DNA of 64,000 nucleotides. It comes from Adiantum capillus-veneris. Its lineage: Eukaryota > Streptophyta > Polypodiopsida > Polypodiales > Pteridaceae. Below the pieces are notes generated by a model. That model saw only the letters and a program-made list of their open reading frames with translations. It did no database searches and was not told the origin of the DNA. The DNA lies in NCBI GenBank assembly GCA_014529385.2, contig CM043942.1, positions 48,094,244-48,158,243 on the forward strand. The letters run 5' to 3'. Position 1 is the first letter of the stretch; every line of letters starts with the position of its first letter. Of this stretch, positions 54,076-63,230 are shown piece after piece. The position numbers and the translations under genes were made by a program.

Positions 54076-55332
54076 CTACTCAACCATTTGTCCAACAGAA
54101 ACAAGATTCTTTGTAATGTTTGGGACATGAAGTACATCTGCTAAGTACTTTGATTTCCCACTCTTCGTATTTAGAGGTATGTCCCCTACATGAGCAATGG
54201 GGTGAGCTGTGTCATCTCCTGTCTGCACATAGCCTGACACATCTGGTTTGCGCATATCTCTAAACCACTCTCCACGAGACGTCATGTGATTAGAGGCACC
54301 TGAATCCACATACCAAACATCATCTTGGGTGGAATTCTCTGCAGTCATTGTATTCATTACATGCTGCATAACAAACAAGCGCTCATTTTTGCTGTCATCT
54401 GCATCTCTGCTAGTAGATGCATAGTTGCCCTGTTCTCTCTTTCTACTTGCTTTTCCCTTTGGAAAGTCACGTGACATGTGACCTCTTTCACCACAAGTCC
54501 AACATTCTCTACTATCTGGAGTATGTTGCTGCCTGCTTGATCCTGCACCACGACCTCTTTGACTCCCCCTGCCTTGAGACCGGTTTCCCCTGCCACCTGT
54601 ATTGTTTTGATTTGATTGACCTTCCAGAAATTGGCCCCTGCAACCCCTTGGGCCTCGACCACGACCTCTACCTCTACCTCTGTTGGAGTTAGAATAGAAG
54701 GCCTGTTCAGAATTATTTCTGCCATGAGAAGAAGATGTGTCAAGGTTCTTCTCCTCAAGAATAAGCATAGAAATCAAATCTTGGAACACGGGGATGTCGT
54801 CTCTTGTATTCATGGAAGACCTAAAATGTACATACTCATCTCCTAGACCATCCAAGCATGCACGAACAATGTCATCGTTTTCCACTGAGACTTTAATAGA
54901 TCCAAGAGCCTCAATGATACTCTTGATCTTCAAGGCATAATCATTGATTGAGAGGTTGTTCCTCTTAACCTGATTTAGCTCCGACTTTAGTTGAAGCTTC
55001 CTGGCCTTGGTGTTCACCTCGAACACTCTGCCTAAGTTTCTCCATGCAATGGCGGGGGTTTCAGCATCCTGTAGATAGCCCATCATGCCATCTGTGATGC
55101 TCATAGACAGCCAATACATCACTTTGCTCTGGCCTTGTTGCCAGTCCCTCAAAGCTTTCCTTTGTTCTGCTGTAGCATTTGCCTTGGGAATCTCTGGTTC
55201 CTTTTCATTGTCTCCTTCTACATAGTCCCAATAACCTTTTCCTTTTAGGAAATTTGTTATTCTGAACTTCCATGCAGGGTAGTTATTTTTCTCAAGCTTC
55301 TCAGTAACAATCTGACTGAAACCGTCAGACAT
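54076..55332 (-). CDS. Copia-3 Gag-protease, 418 open codons
   Basis: Start MSDGFSQIVTEKLEKNNYPA. The Gag core (WQQGQSKVMYWLSMSIT, LQLKSELNQVKRNNLSINDY) is followed by an Arg/Gly-rich tract (RGRGRGRGPRG) and a zinc knuckle CWTCGERGHMSRDF. The last cysteine is replaced by Phe (CCHF), so zinc binding may be impaired. Protease: DVWYVDSGASNHMTSRGEWF (catalytic D-S-G). The stop at 54076 breaks the link to integrase. Confidence 0.93.
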   Translation of the reverse strand: MSDGFSQIVTEKLEKNNYPAWKFRITNFLKGKGYWDYVEGDNEKEPEIPKANATAEQRKALRDWQQGQSKVMYWLSMSITDGMMGYLQDAETPAIAWRNLGRVFEVNTKARKLQLKSELNQVKRNNLSINDYALKIKSIIEALGSIKVSVENDDIVRACLDGLGDEYVHFRSSMNTRDDIPVFQDLISMLILEEKNLDTSSSHGRNNSEQAFYSNSNRGRGRGRGRGPRGCRGQFLEGQSNQNNTGGRGNRSQGRGSQRGRGAGSSRQQHTPDSRECWTCGERGHMSRDFPKGKASRKREQGNYASTSRDADDSKNERLFVMQHVMNTMTAENSTQDDVWYVDSGASNHMTSRGEWFRDMRKPDVSGYVQTGDDTAHPIAHVGDIPLNTKSGKSKYLADVLHVPNITKNLVSVGQMVE

Positions 55333-55577
55333 CTTGAAGCACTAAGACAAAATAGCTGCAATCTGCAAAAACCTGCAAATCTGCTGAACCTGCTATCGTG
55401 GTTCCTGTAACGCTTTCTACACTCAACGAGTGTCCACAATCAAGCGTACATACAACCACTGTACTTGTACAGTAAATCTCTGTATACTGCACTTTGGAGA
55501 CCTGTTCAGAAACTTGTGGATTGCGAACGAAGGGATTGTGATACTCTTGCTCTCTTAGCCTCTCTTGCCTGCACCAG

Positions 55578-55589
55578 GCTCTGATACCA
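55578..55589 (-). other. Copia-3 primer-binding site
   Basis: Minus-strand TGGTATCAGAGC directly adjoining the LTR: perfect initiator Met tRNA type. Confidence 0.93.
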
Positions 55590-55909
55590 TGTAAAGAATG
55601 AGGATGCAAGAGAGCTACACAAGACAAGCACAAAGCACACAGAGATGGAAAGCTTCTTCTTCTTCTTCACAGAAAGAGAGTACAAAATGACTAAGTGCTA
55701 AATCTGAAAAGTAGCACATATAATATGCGGTCACTAAGTGTGAACTCGCTAGAAGCGTACTAGGCTGGCACTATAAGTGTAGTCCAGCTGTAGAATCACT
55801 GGCAGAGATCCTCCGTGTCGGTCACCTAACGCGCCAGTGAGTAAATGCCGTAAGCGGCCAAGACCCGTAGTGGATGCCAGCTCAAGGTGTAGAGCTCGAC
55901 ATCTCAACA
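55590..55909 (-). repeat. Copia-3 5' LTR (320 bp)
   Basis: Near-identical to 50692-51013. About seven differences, including single-base indels. Confidence 0.95.
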
Positions 55910-55914
55910 GATTT

Positions 55915-56498
55915 GAGTAGAGACAGTCCTTCACTAGTACATGGGGGAGTCCACAGAACCAATCCCATGCAAAATTGATGAAAAAGACATCATACGCGTA
56001 TGATGTCTCCAGAGCCATTTTTTAGCCCAAAATCTATCCAAACTTCATAAATCCACTGAATAAGCCTATCTAAAGCCAAATCCAAGCTTATAGAGAAATT
56101 TGGTCCAAAAATACACAAAAAGATATCATACGTGTATGATGTCTCACTATGTGATTTTGGGACCTCAGGGCTTCAACCACCAAACAGAAGTGATCTACAT
56201 GCCATTTGAAAGTGAACCACCAAGTTTTATCCAATTCGGATCATAAAATCCAATTCCCTTTCAAAATTTTGCCAAGAGCCGGAACTGGACTAAATTGGCC
56301 AAAACTTGACCAAATGGGATCCAAACTCAAATCCAAGCATATGTTAATCATGTATACACTATCAGCTACAAGCACACACCAATATGAAGTCATTTTGACA
56401 CAAAAGACATCATACGCATATGATGTCTCCAGCATGATTTTTGAGCCCATTTTGCATATTTTTTCACCTACCTTGCATCCTTAGGCCCTGAATAGCTC
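55915..56498 (+). other. Ty3-D spacer continued (palindromes, pre-ORF3)
   Basis: Resumes directly after the Copia-3 target duplication. Non-coding, with three palindromes of array 2. ORF3 begins near its end. Confidence 0.6.
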
Positions 56499-59400
56499 AT
56501 GTTTCAATTTTCAATCATTTGGATAGTTAAAAGCTTCACTTCGGCTTTCAGTACTAAAAAGACGCTAACTCTGAAATTGGAGTTACAGGATCCATGGATT
56601 CCCAAGTCATCGGCAACGAAGAGAAAAAGACCGACAATCAAAGATGCTATTGCAGAAGCGGAACCCTTTGACATTCCAGCAGAAACCCTCAAGCCAACCA
56701 AAAATTGGGTGGAGGAAGCAGTATTGGAGAAAGAGGAATAAAGATCTACCAGGGGACTTTCAGAGATCCTCAAGGGCAAGCGGTGGATGTACCGATGATC
56801 CCACACGGAATTGGTAGATTATAGTAGGTCAGGAGACATCAGCAGGTACCTGGAAAGGGTAGACTTGCACAGTTTCTTCACCTCGAGAACCATTAGGTGT
56901 GGATACAAGAAGAGTGTACGAGTTGGCAACATCCATTCAGAAGGCTGGAAAAGGCCACATTGATAGCCATGGATGGAGAGAAGGTAGAAGTACAGATCAC
57001 TCCACAGCTAATTGCAGACGCATTGAAGCTGCACAACAAAGGGAGCTCGGTCAGGGAAAGAAGAGAGGCCATAGAGGTCTATGGGCCCAAGAAACAGAAT
57101 GCGACCTATGGAGATATGGCGGACCAAGAGCGGCAACCCTTTGCCGATTGTACAACCAGTTTCTTCATGTTTGCAATAAAAGACCGCAAAAAGTATACGA
57201 CACCACCCATGCCATTGCGACCTACCATCACATGGGCATTAAAGAGCAATATGCCAAAAGAGGTGAATTACGCTCAACACATCCACGAGCAAGTAATTGC
57301 CATGCACAACGAGAAGCCAAAATACATAGGAGGAGCGGAAATTCTGACAAGAATAGATTATGAAGCTATTGGAGCTAGAGATCAGTGGCCAAAGGCTCCC
57401 TCCCAGAATGAGTGGCTTAGAGAAGCCGACGAGGAGGAAGAACAGCCCGAAGTACCCAAGAGGTCATCCACAAGAGCACGCCGGAAACTAGAAGTAGTTT
57501 CAGAACCTGAAGAGGATGTGGACGAGCCACTTAAGAAGAAAGTAAAGAAGAAGGTTGCTCCCAAGCAAACCAAAAGTCAGAAAGCGGCAAGGATGGAAAG
57601 ATTAGTGGAGCAGTTTAGAGCAGAAAGAGCTCTAAAGGGTGACTTTGAAGAAAAGTGGGTGCCAGACCCTACTAAAGTCGGAACTAGCTCGGCCAGGCCA
57701 CATATTGATCAATACGATCAATATATTAAAGCTTATGAGGAGTCAGAGGCTATTTTGGAGCAGCAACCTGTCGAGCCATACACTGAAGAGGAGGTACAAC
57801 AATTAAAACCTGAGCTGAAAAAAGACGACAAGGGGAAAAGGAAAGTAGATGAGTCTACTAAGCCTCAAGAGAAAGATGGGCAAGCCGACAAGGGGAAAGC
57901 CAAGGAAGCTGAGGACAAACATCCCTCTATGACTGATGTACCAAGCCCGAAGAAGACGGAAAAAATTGTGGAAGAGACCACAGTAGAGGTGGACACAGAT
58001 GTTTTGGAAAATCCAGAAGTCGAGACCAAAGAAAGGAAGATAGATCCAGTTCAGCAAAAGAGAAATGATTATGAGGATCTAGTAGAGATAGGATACACAC
58101 CGAAGAAGAGGCCCTTGAGGCAGTTTATGGGATCACCCTACAAAAACAAGATGAACGGAGAGGGACGGAGAAAAAGACAAAGAGTAAAAAAGAAAGTGAA
58201 GAGAAACTGGACGAACCGAAAGTACTAGAAGATCCAAAGCCAGTGGAGGTGGTGCGGAAAGAGCTTTAGAGTTGACAGATGATGATGAAAAAGACATGCA
58301 CATAGTGCATAAACTGCTCTGCAAGATAAAAGAAAGGTCCAAGGCAAAGGAAGTAGAGATTGAGACAGCCAAACAAAGGGAAGCAGAGTTGCAGAGAAAT
58401 TTAGAGAATGTTATGACTGAATCTGAAAGTCATAAAGCATCACTCTATGACGCGGAAAATGAGAGAGACGGCTTGGTACTCCAGCTAGCCGAGGCTTCAA
58501 GAGAAGTAACAAGTGCACAGGAAGCAAGGGAGCGGATAGAGGATGAGTTGGAGGCGGAGCTCATTGAGCTAAGGGAAAGAGTCGAGCTCCAAGAAAGAAC
58601 AATCACTAGACTCAGGTCTACCCCTAGAGCTAGCAGAGCAGGAACCGAACAAGAGGGAGCTATCGTACCAGTTTTGGAAGACCAGGTCCGAAGCTTACAA
58701 AGAGAGCTAAGATTAGAGCAAGTGCAAAGGTTGCACATTGCGGAGGATCATTGGCCGCAGAGGAGAGGCTCACATTAGAAAATCAAACACTACGGACAGA
58801 GAATGAGGCCCTCCGCAAATAGCTCCAAGATCTACAAGAGCAACAAAGAAGAGAGACAGAGACACCACAAGAAGAATCAGGTGGAGCAGCCATAGAGCTA
58901 CCAGAAACTGGAGAGGCAACCACAATTGAAGATCCAGCCCCAGCTCAAGAGGTGGCCTTGACTTCAAGAATCTCTGAAGAAGAAGAACAAAGGCTCCATG
59001 ACCAAATAGAAAAGTCAGCAGAGGAGAGTGCCAAGGCGGAAATGGAATGGGAGAGGAGACTCCTAATCTCCATTAGACTTCAGGGACTAGACACAAAAGT
59101 GCTCCATGAACAGTGGATGCAACCCAGCCTACCTTTCCCTGTGATGAAATTTGAAGTGCTAAAGACGAAAAAGAGAATAGAGGAGGAGTAGTATGTCGCT
59201 CTTTACGAAGGCGACATCACAAAGGAGGAACAATCAAAGAAGATAGTAGATTCACAACCTAGATGGAGGAAAGGTTGGCTGAACAAATACCCAGCCTACC
59301 TCATCTACTTGGTGGAGGCACCAAAGGAGATTCGAGAGGATGCAACCTTCTGCCCGGTTCCAAGAGTCAGAAACTGGAAAGAGCATGGCAGGATTGCAGA

Positions 59401-59860
59401 AAAGAAGCCAAATTGGCTTAATTATCCCAGGATGCCAGGACCAAAGGTAGGAGAGAGAATAGGTAAAGCCTACCTGGTGAAAACCCTAACGGGCACCATC
59501 AAGCTCTTTACTGGCTCTCCTGACCTTTCATGTCAGATGCTCAAGAAAATCTGCAGGACTCTCTTAGCTTGCATTGAAGTGTTTGCGCCAGATAAAGCCA
59601 CGACCTCGAGTCTACTATCGACGGCCGACACGGTGACTGATATGATGTACGATCTTTCATTGCAGCCTTCTCCAAAAGTGTTACACCTCCTATACCAAAG
59701 GATTATGTTTTTGCCTAGCTTCCACATGCAAACATTCGAAGAAGCTTTCTACACCGGCTTTTTCACCCACGAAAGCAAAATATTCGGCCCAACCTTGACC
59801 ATCGACAACCTACGATACGAATCACATTTGCAGATGCTCAAGAGGACAGGACTTTATTGA
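56499..59860 (+). pseudogene. Ty3-D ORF3: large third ORF, coiled coil, function unknown
   Basis: Several frames joined by a few frameshifts: 56499-56741 (basic patch KRKRP, then DIPAETLKPTKNW), 56897-58228 (443 codons), 58272-58778, then 58952-59860 with one stop at 59189. The 443-codon part has a globular-looking start (VQITPQLIADALKLHNKGSS, TTSFFMFAIKDRKKY, RPTITWALKSNM) and a long charged section with LKKKVKKKVAPKQ-type basic clusters. 58272-59100 is Glu/Lys/Leu-rich heptad sequence (REAELQRNLENVMTESE). The last 180 codons look globular (NKYPAYLIYLVEAPKEIRE, LLYQRIMFLPSFHMQTFEEA). No membrane segment was seen, so an envelope-like role is not supported. Confidence 0.65.
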
Positions 59861-59895
59861 CCAAGCATAAAATTCATGTCAGGGATGACATGAAC

Positions 59896-59909
59896 GCGGA
59901 GGGGGGGAG
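59896..59909 (+). other. Ty3-D polypurine tract
   Basis: GCGGAGGGGGGGAG directly before the 3' LTR start at 59910. It would prime plus-strand DNA synthesis. Confidence 0.88.
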
Positions 59910-60195
59910 TGTTGAGCCAGCAGAGGATCACACCCACATTTTTGCTCACACTCATCATTTTGTAACCATTGATTGTAATAAATGTCTTTCCGACATTAAT
60001 TTTGATTTGAGCCATTCATTAAGTAACGGGACTCAATTGAGTTTCCAGCTTGTAATCCCGAAGTAATTTCACTTGCTGATGTAATTAGTTAGAGATGTTC
60101 TCACCTCCAAGGCTGAGGTATATAAGCCAAAGTTTTTGTAACCTAAGGGATTCAGATTATTAATCAAAGTGAGTTTTTGAGCGCCGTGACTGTGT

Positions 60196-60270
<75 letters not shown>

Positions 60271-60894
60271 TTATCTACTTGCTACGCGAGCTACGGAGCC
60301 GCCGTTGGAGAAGCGACACCGCCATTGTGTTAGCAACGGCGAGAGCTACGCATAGATACCAAGAGTGCGCGCTATCGGCTTCTATGTGTGGTAAGTTCCT
60401 ACGAGCTTCGGTGTGAGTTTTCTTCCAACTCGTGTGTCGGAATGGAGCGTGTAGCATATCTATAGAACCACAACGAGTAGAGCTACACATTAGTACCATC
60501 GGGGTCAAGTTTCGATCACCTGTATATTTCGGCCTGTCTTCATACGCGTTTACCGCACGGAGTGGTTGTAGATTGAGTTTGCAGTTCAAGTCTTTAGGGT
60601 GTTGTTCTTACCTAGTGTATAGACTTCCCCTTGAGTTTGAGATCGATTCAATGATTCTAGATCTTGTTTCGTATAGCATTCGTTCGTAGTACGGATTTCA
60701 GTCACTTGCGTATTCTAGAAGTTAGATTTGATTTCCTTAGTAGTGATTGTCATTAGAAGGTCGAGTAGGTGATTTAACACCCACCTAGTTGTTTCCATGC
60801 GCCTGCGGGTCAAGCTCCGTCCTCGTCTGACAAATTCTGTTGTTGGTTGAGTTCTTGCTATTTAGCTTCCGCTAGCGGCGCAACCGCCCTAACA
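59910..60894 (+). repeat. Ty3-D 3' LTR (985 bp)
   Basis: Starts TGTTGAGCCAGC and ends CGCCCTAACA. It retains the ~33 bp missing from the 5' copy, TATATAAG at 60119-60126 and (GA)n at 60198-60268. Confidence 0.95.
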
Positions 60895-61185
60895 ATGGAC
60901 AATAGTTGTTGACAAGTTTAGCAAACAAGCACATTCTATACCTGTCAAGAAGACTATTAAGGCACATCAAATGGCAACCCTCTTTATATGTCAGATTTTA
61001 AAGTACCATACCTTGCCAACATCCATAGTGTCAAACAAAGATCCTAGAATGACCAGTAATTTTTGGAAGGGTCTCTTTGAGAATCTAGGAACAAGGCTAA
61101 ATTTCTCTTTGGCCTATCACCCACAAACGAGAGTCAAACTTGCAAATATCGACTGTGGCACATACCGGAGGATGTGCAGGTTTAG
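60895..61185 (+). pseudogene. Ty3-E integrase core and C-terminal end (after Ty3-D)
   Basis: Resumes after the ATGGA duplication: TIVVDKFSKQAHSIPVKKTI, then LPTSIVSNKDPRMTSNFWKG (second catalytic Asp in S-N-K-D) and NFSLAYHPQT. The Glu region is deleted. The next codons jump to HIPEDVQV and a stop at 61183-61185, an ending often seen at the close of Ty3 pol. Confidence 0.85.
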
Positions 61186-61195
61186 AGGGGGTGGA
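61184..61195 (+). other. Ty3-E polypurine tract
   Basis: AGAGGGGGTGGA directly precedes the LTR start TGTCGTGC and overlaps the pol stop codon. This marks 61196 as a 3' LTR. Confidence 0.8.
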
Positions 61196-61288
61196 TGTCG
61201 TGCTGTGGCACGTGCATAGTGGGAACAAAAGCTAAGCCCTACAATATTATGGATTTTATGTGTATGCCTTAAGTGTGCATAAGTATAT

Positions 61289-62625
61289 CACTAGAATGGT
61301 AACAAGACACTTTTATGTCCTTGGACACTTTTGTGTCCTGTTAAGTGACCATTTTGCTTGAATTATTTGCAGAGTATGAAAATGAATTTCTAGGTGCTAT
61401 ATATCCACAAAGTTGCCTTATGAGCTGAAAAAAACTTAGCATTTTTTTTAGTATCGATCTCACAATTAACCTGACTCTTGCACAACATTTTTGAACCTAA
61501 ACTGTGTGAAAAAACGGGTCTTGTTTTTGGCTTTTTTTCAATTTTTGGCAACTATACCACTCTAAACTTCATGTTTGTGAGGTTTAGATGGCTAGAGGTT
61601 AGGCCTTCATAGTTCTCAACATGTTTTGATGCTTGTAGGGAGAGCTAAGTGTTAAAATTGAAAGTTATGACCAATTTAAAAGAATTGCATAATCCTGTTT
61701 TTTGGCCAAAATTAGCACTTTTATGATTTTTTTGGTGGCTTTCTTGATATCCAAATTCAATTTTGATTGTGTAAGTGTAATGTATAACATAAAGCTAATC
61801 TTCCTTGAGTTTTAAGGGACCTAATATGCTATATAGCGTAGTATATGATGATGGTTGAGTTTTTTGATTTGCTGAAGAATACGATACATTTTAGAGTAGC
61901 AAGTATAACTTTCTCAATATCGCTAGTTTCTTAGGCCAATTGTGTGTATTTTGTAGGTAGTGACCATATCTAATCATAGACTACAAAACTTGGCTAGATA
62001 TTGAGTAGTTTCTATGGGTTTCTAGAGGTCATAATGCTAAACCCAGTTTTTTCATGTTTGCTGTATTTAGCACTTTATCATTGCCCCCAAGGTTCCAATT
62101 GTAAGAGATCCATTATCCTTTTGACATGCTCCATGGCTCCTTTTGAATCCAGAGGCCCAAAGGGAACTAAGAAAACATGTATATAGTACTGTATTGAGCG
62201 TGACTATAGAAACTTTGATGATAGGTGCGAAGAATGAAAAAATGCAACTTTTTTGTACCTATTTTTTTTGCCCAAAAAAAAATTAGTGAGGTAAAAGCAA
62301 CCATATGTTTTGGTCACCAACCCATTGAAGTTAACGGAGCATTTTATCTCATGTCCTACAAAAATCTCCACTCTTATTTATATGCAATCAACCGTAAGAA
62401 ATTGTTGTTTTGGGCAAAATGCACTGGTCCATCAACTTTGGAGGCTTGTAGTGACCAAGGGATGAGAAAAATTACAAGTTTCTCATTTTTTCCATATGTA
62501 GTAGTTATTGAACTATAAGCTCATGAAAGGATTTTTGAAAATAAGTGGATCTACTATGGTTTTGGAATTTTTTCCCAAAACCTTGAAAGGACACTTTTAT
62601 GTCCTGTTAGGTTACCATTCTAGTG
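61289..62625. mobile_element. Non-autonomous TIR DNA transposon (1337 bp) in the Ty3-E LTR
   Basis: Ends are CACTAGAATGGTAAC in inverted orientation, followed by subterminal GACACTTTTATGTCC-type repeats on both sides. ATAT flanks both sides (61285-61288 and 62626-62629), and the other LTR has the uninterrupted site at 20668-20671. No transposase is encoded; the only frames are short (for example 62225-62518). The tip begins CACTA, but the duplication is read as 4 bp (ATAT) or 2 bp (TA with one more base in the TIR), not the 3 bp usual for CACTA elements, so the superfamily is open. Confidence 0.9.
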
Positions 62626-63222
62626 ATATGCATTTTCTATTTAGCATGCAAAAAGCTAGTCGAAGTCTGATGTGTCACTCTTGTTGGGAATGGGCTTTGT
62701 CCTATGATCCCGGGCTTCTTTGTGAACCTTTTCTTGGAGCCATGATGAAATAAGCCTATAAAACATACCTCCTATCTACTAGGCATCCTAGGTGGCATAT
62801 GACATGTGTAGCATGGCCAAAAGTGGCCTTAGTCATAGTATACCCCATGAGGTGTCATTCTACACATAGTAGGTACACTTTGGAGTGATTATGGACCTAG
62901 AAAAATCCCTTAGAAAAGTGGTTACGAGTTTGTTAGATGTCATCCATGATGTATGCAAAGCTCTCTCTCAATTATTTATGAAGATATTTTATGCACATGT
63001 TCCCACCATAGCTCAACAACTCTTGGAGGCTTAACCCTTGACATGTGGTGGCAAGGAGAAGATATTTGGAGAAAGATCTAGAAGAACCTCTAGATATTTC
63101 TTGAAGAGAAAGATCAAGAAACTTTGAAGATAATTTCAAGATATTTTGAAAAGATAGATACTTGTCACACAAATCCCTTGAATATTTCTAAGCAAATAAG
63201 TTCTTCAAGGGGCAACTTCACC

Positions 63223-63230
63223 TATAAATA
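63223..63230 (+). promoter_or_regulatory. TATA box in Ty3-E 3' LTR
   Basis: TATAAATA, conserved with 21264-21271. Confidence 0.7.

Larger units (their letters stand above)
50692..55909 (-). mobile_element. Copia-3: near-complete Ty1/copia retrotransposon
   Basis: 5218 bp with two LTRs of about 320 bp, an initiator Met primer site, a polypurine tract, gag-protease-integrase-RT-RNase H in copia order, and GATTT target duplications (50687-50691 and 55910-55914). LTRs differ at roughly 2 percent of positions by eye. The polyprotein is broken only by three stops and two frameshifts that roughly cancel. It is inserted in the Ty3-D spacer between palindromes. Confidence 0.96.
50192..56428. repeat. 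Ty3-D palindrome array 2 (split by Copia-3)
   Basis: 24-bp palindromes at 50192-50215, 50476-50499, 55985-56008, 56121-56144 and 56405-56428. With Copia-3 and its duplicated target removed, the spacing is 284, 286, 136 and 284 bp, close to array 1. Variants are transitions (AGATATC, ACGTGT, ACGCAT). Confidence 0.92.
36569..60894 (+). mobile_element. Ty3-D: giant Ty3 retrotransposon, both LTRs and target duplication intact
   Basis: 24.3 kb LTR to LTR (19.1 kb without the nested Copia-3). ATGGA flanks both ends (36564-36568 and 60895-60899), and the termini are TGTTGAG...CTAACA. The order is 5' LTR, tRNA-Asp type primer site, ~1.5-kb leader with palindromes, Gag, protease, RT-RNase H, two zinc modules with integrase, a second retropepsin-like domain, Trp/Lys-rich tail, a second palindrome array, ORF3, polypurine tract, 3' LTR. 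It inserted in the integrase of Ty3-E. Coding parts carry many stops. Related to Ty3-F; placement near Athila/Tat-like Ty3 elements is an inference from the primer site, size and extra ORFs. Confidence 0.93.

Noticed and set aside
28687..56428. Regular spaced repeats as a CRISPR array
   Set aside because: Repeats are perfect palindromes 125-290 bp apart within plant retroelements; no spacers of uniform short length and no cas genes.
56499..59860. ORF3 as an envelope-like gene
   Set aside because: No signal peptide, membrane segment or cysteine pattern; mostly charged coiled coil.
61289..62625. Calling the TIR element a CACTA (En/Spm) transposon
   Set aside because: The tips start CACTA, but the filled/empty comparison does not give a 3-bp target duplication and no transposase is present.
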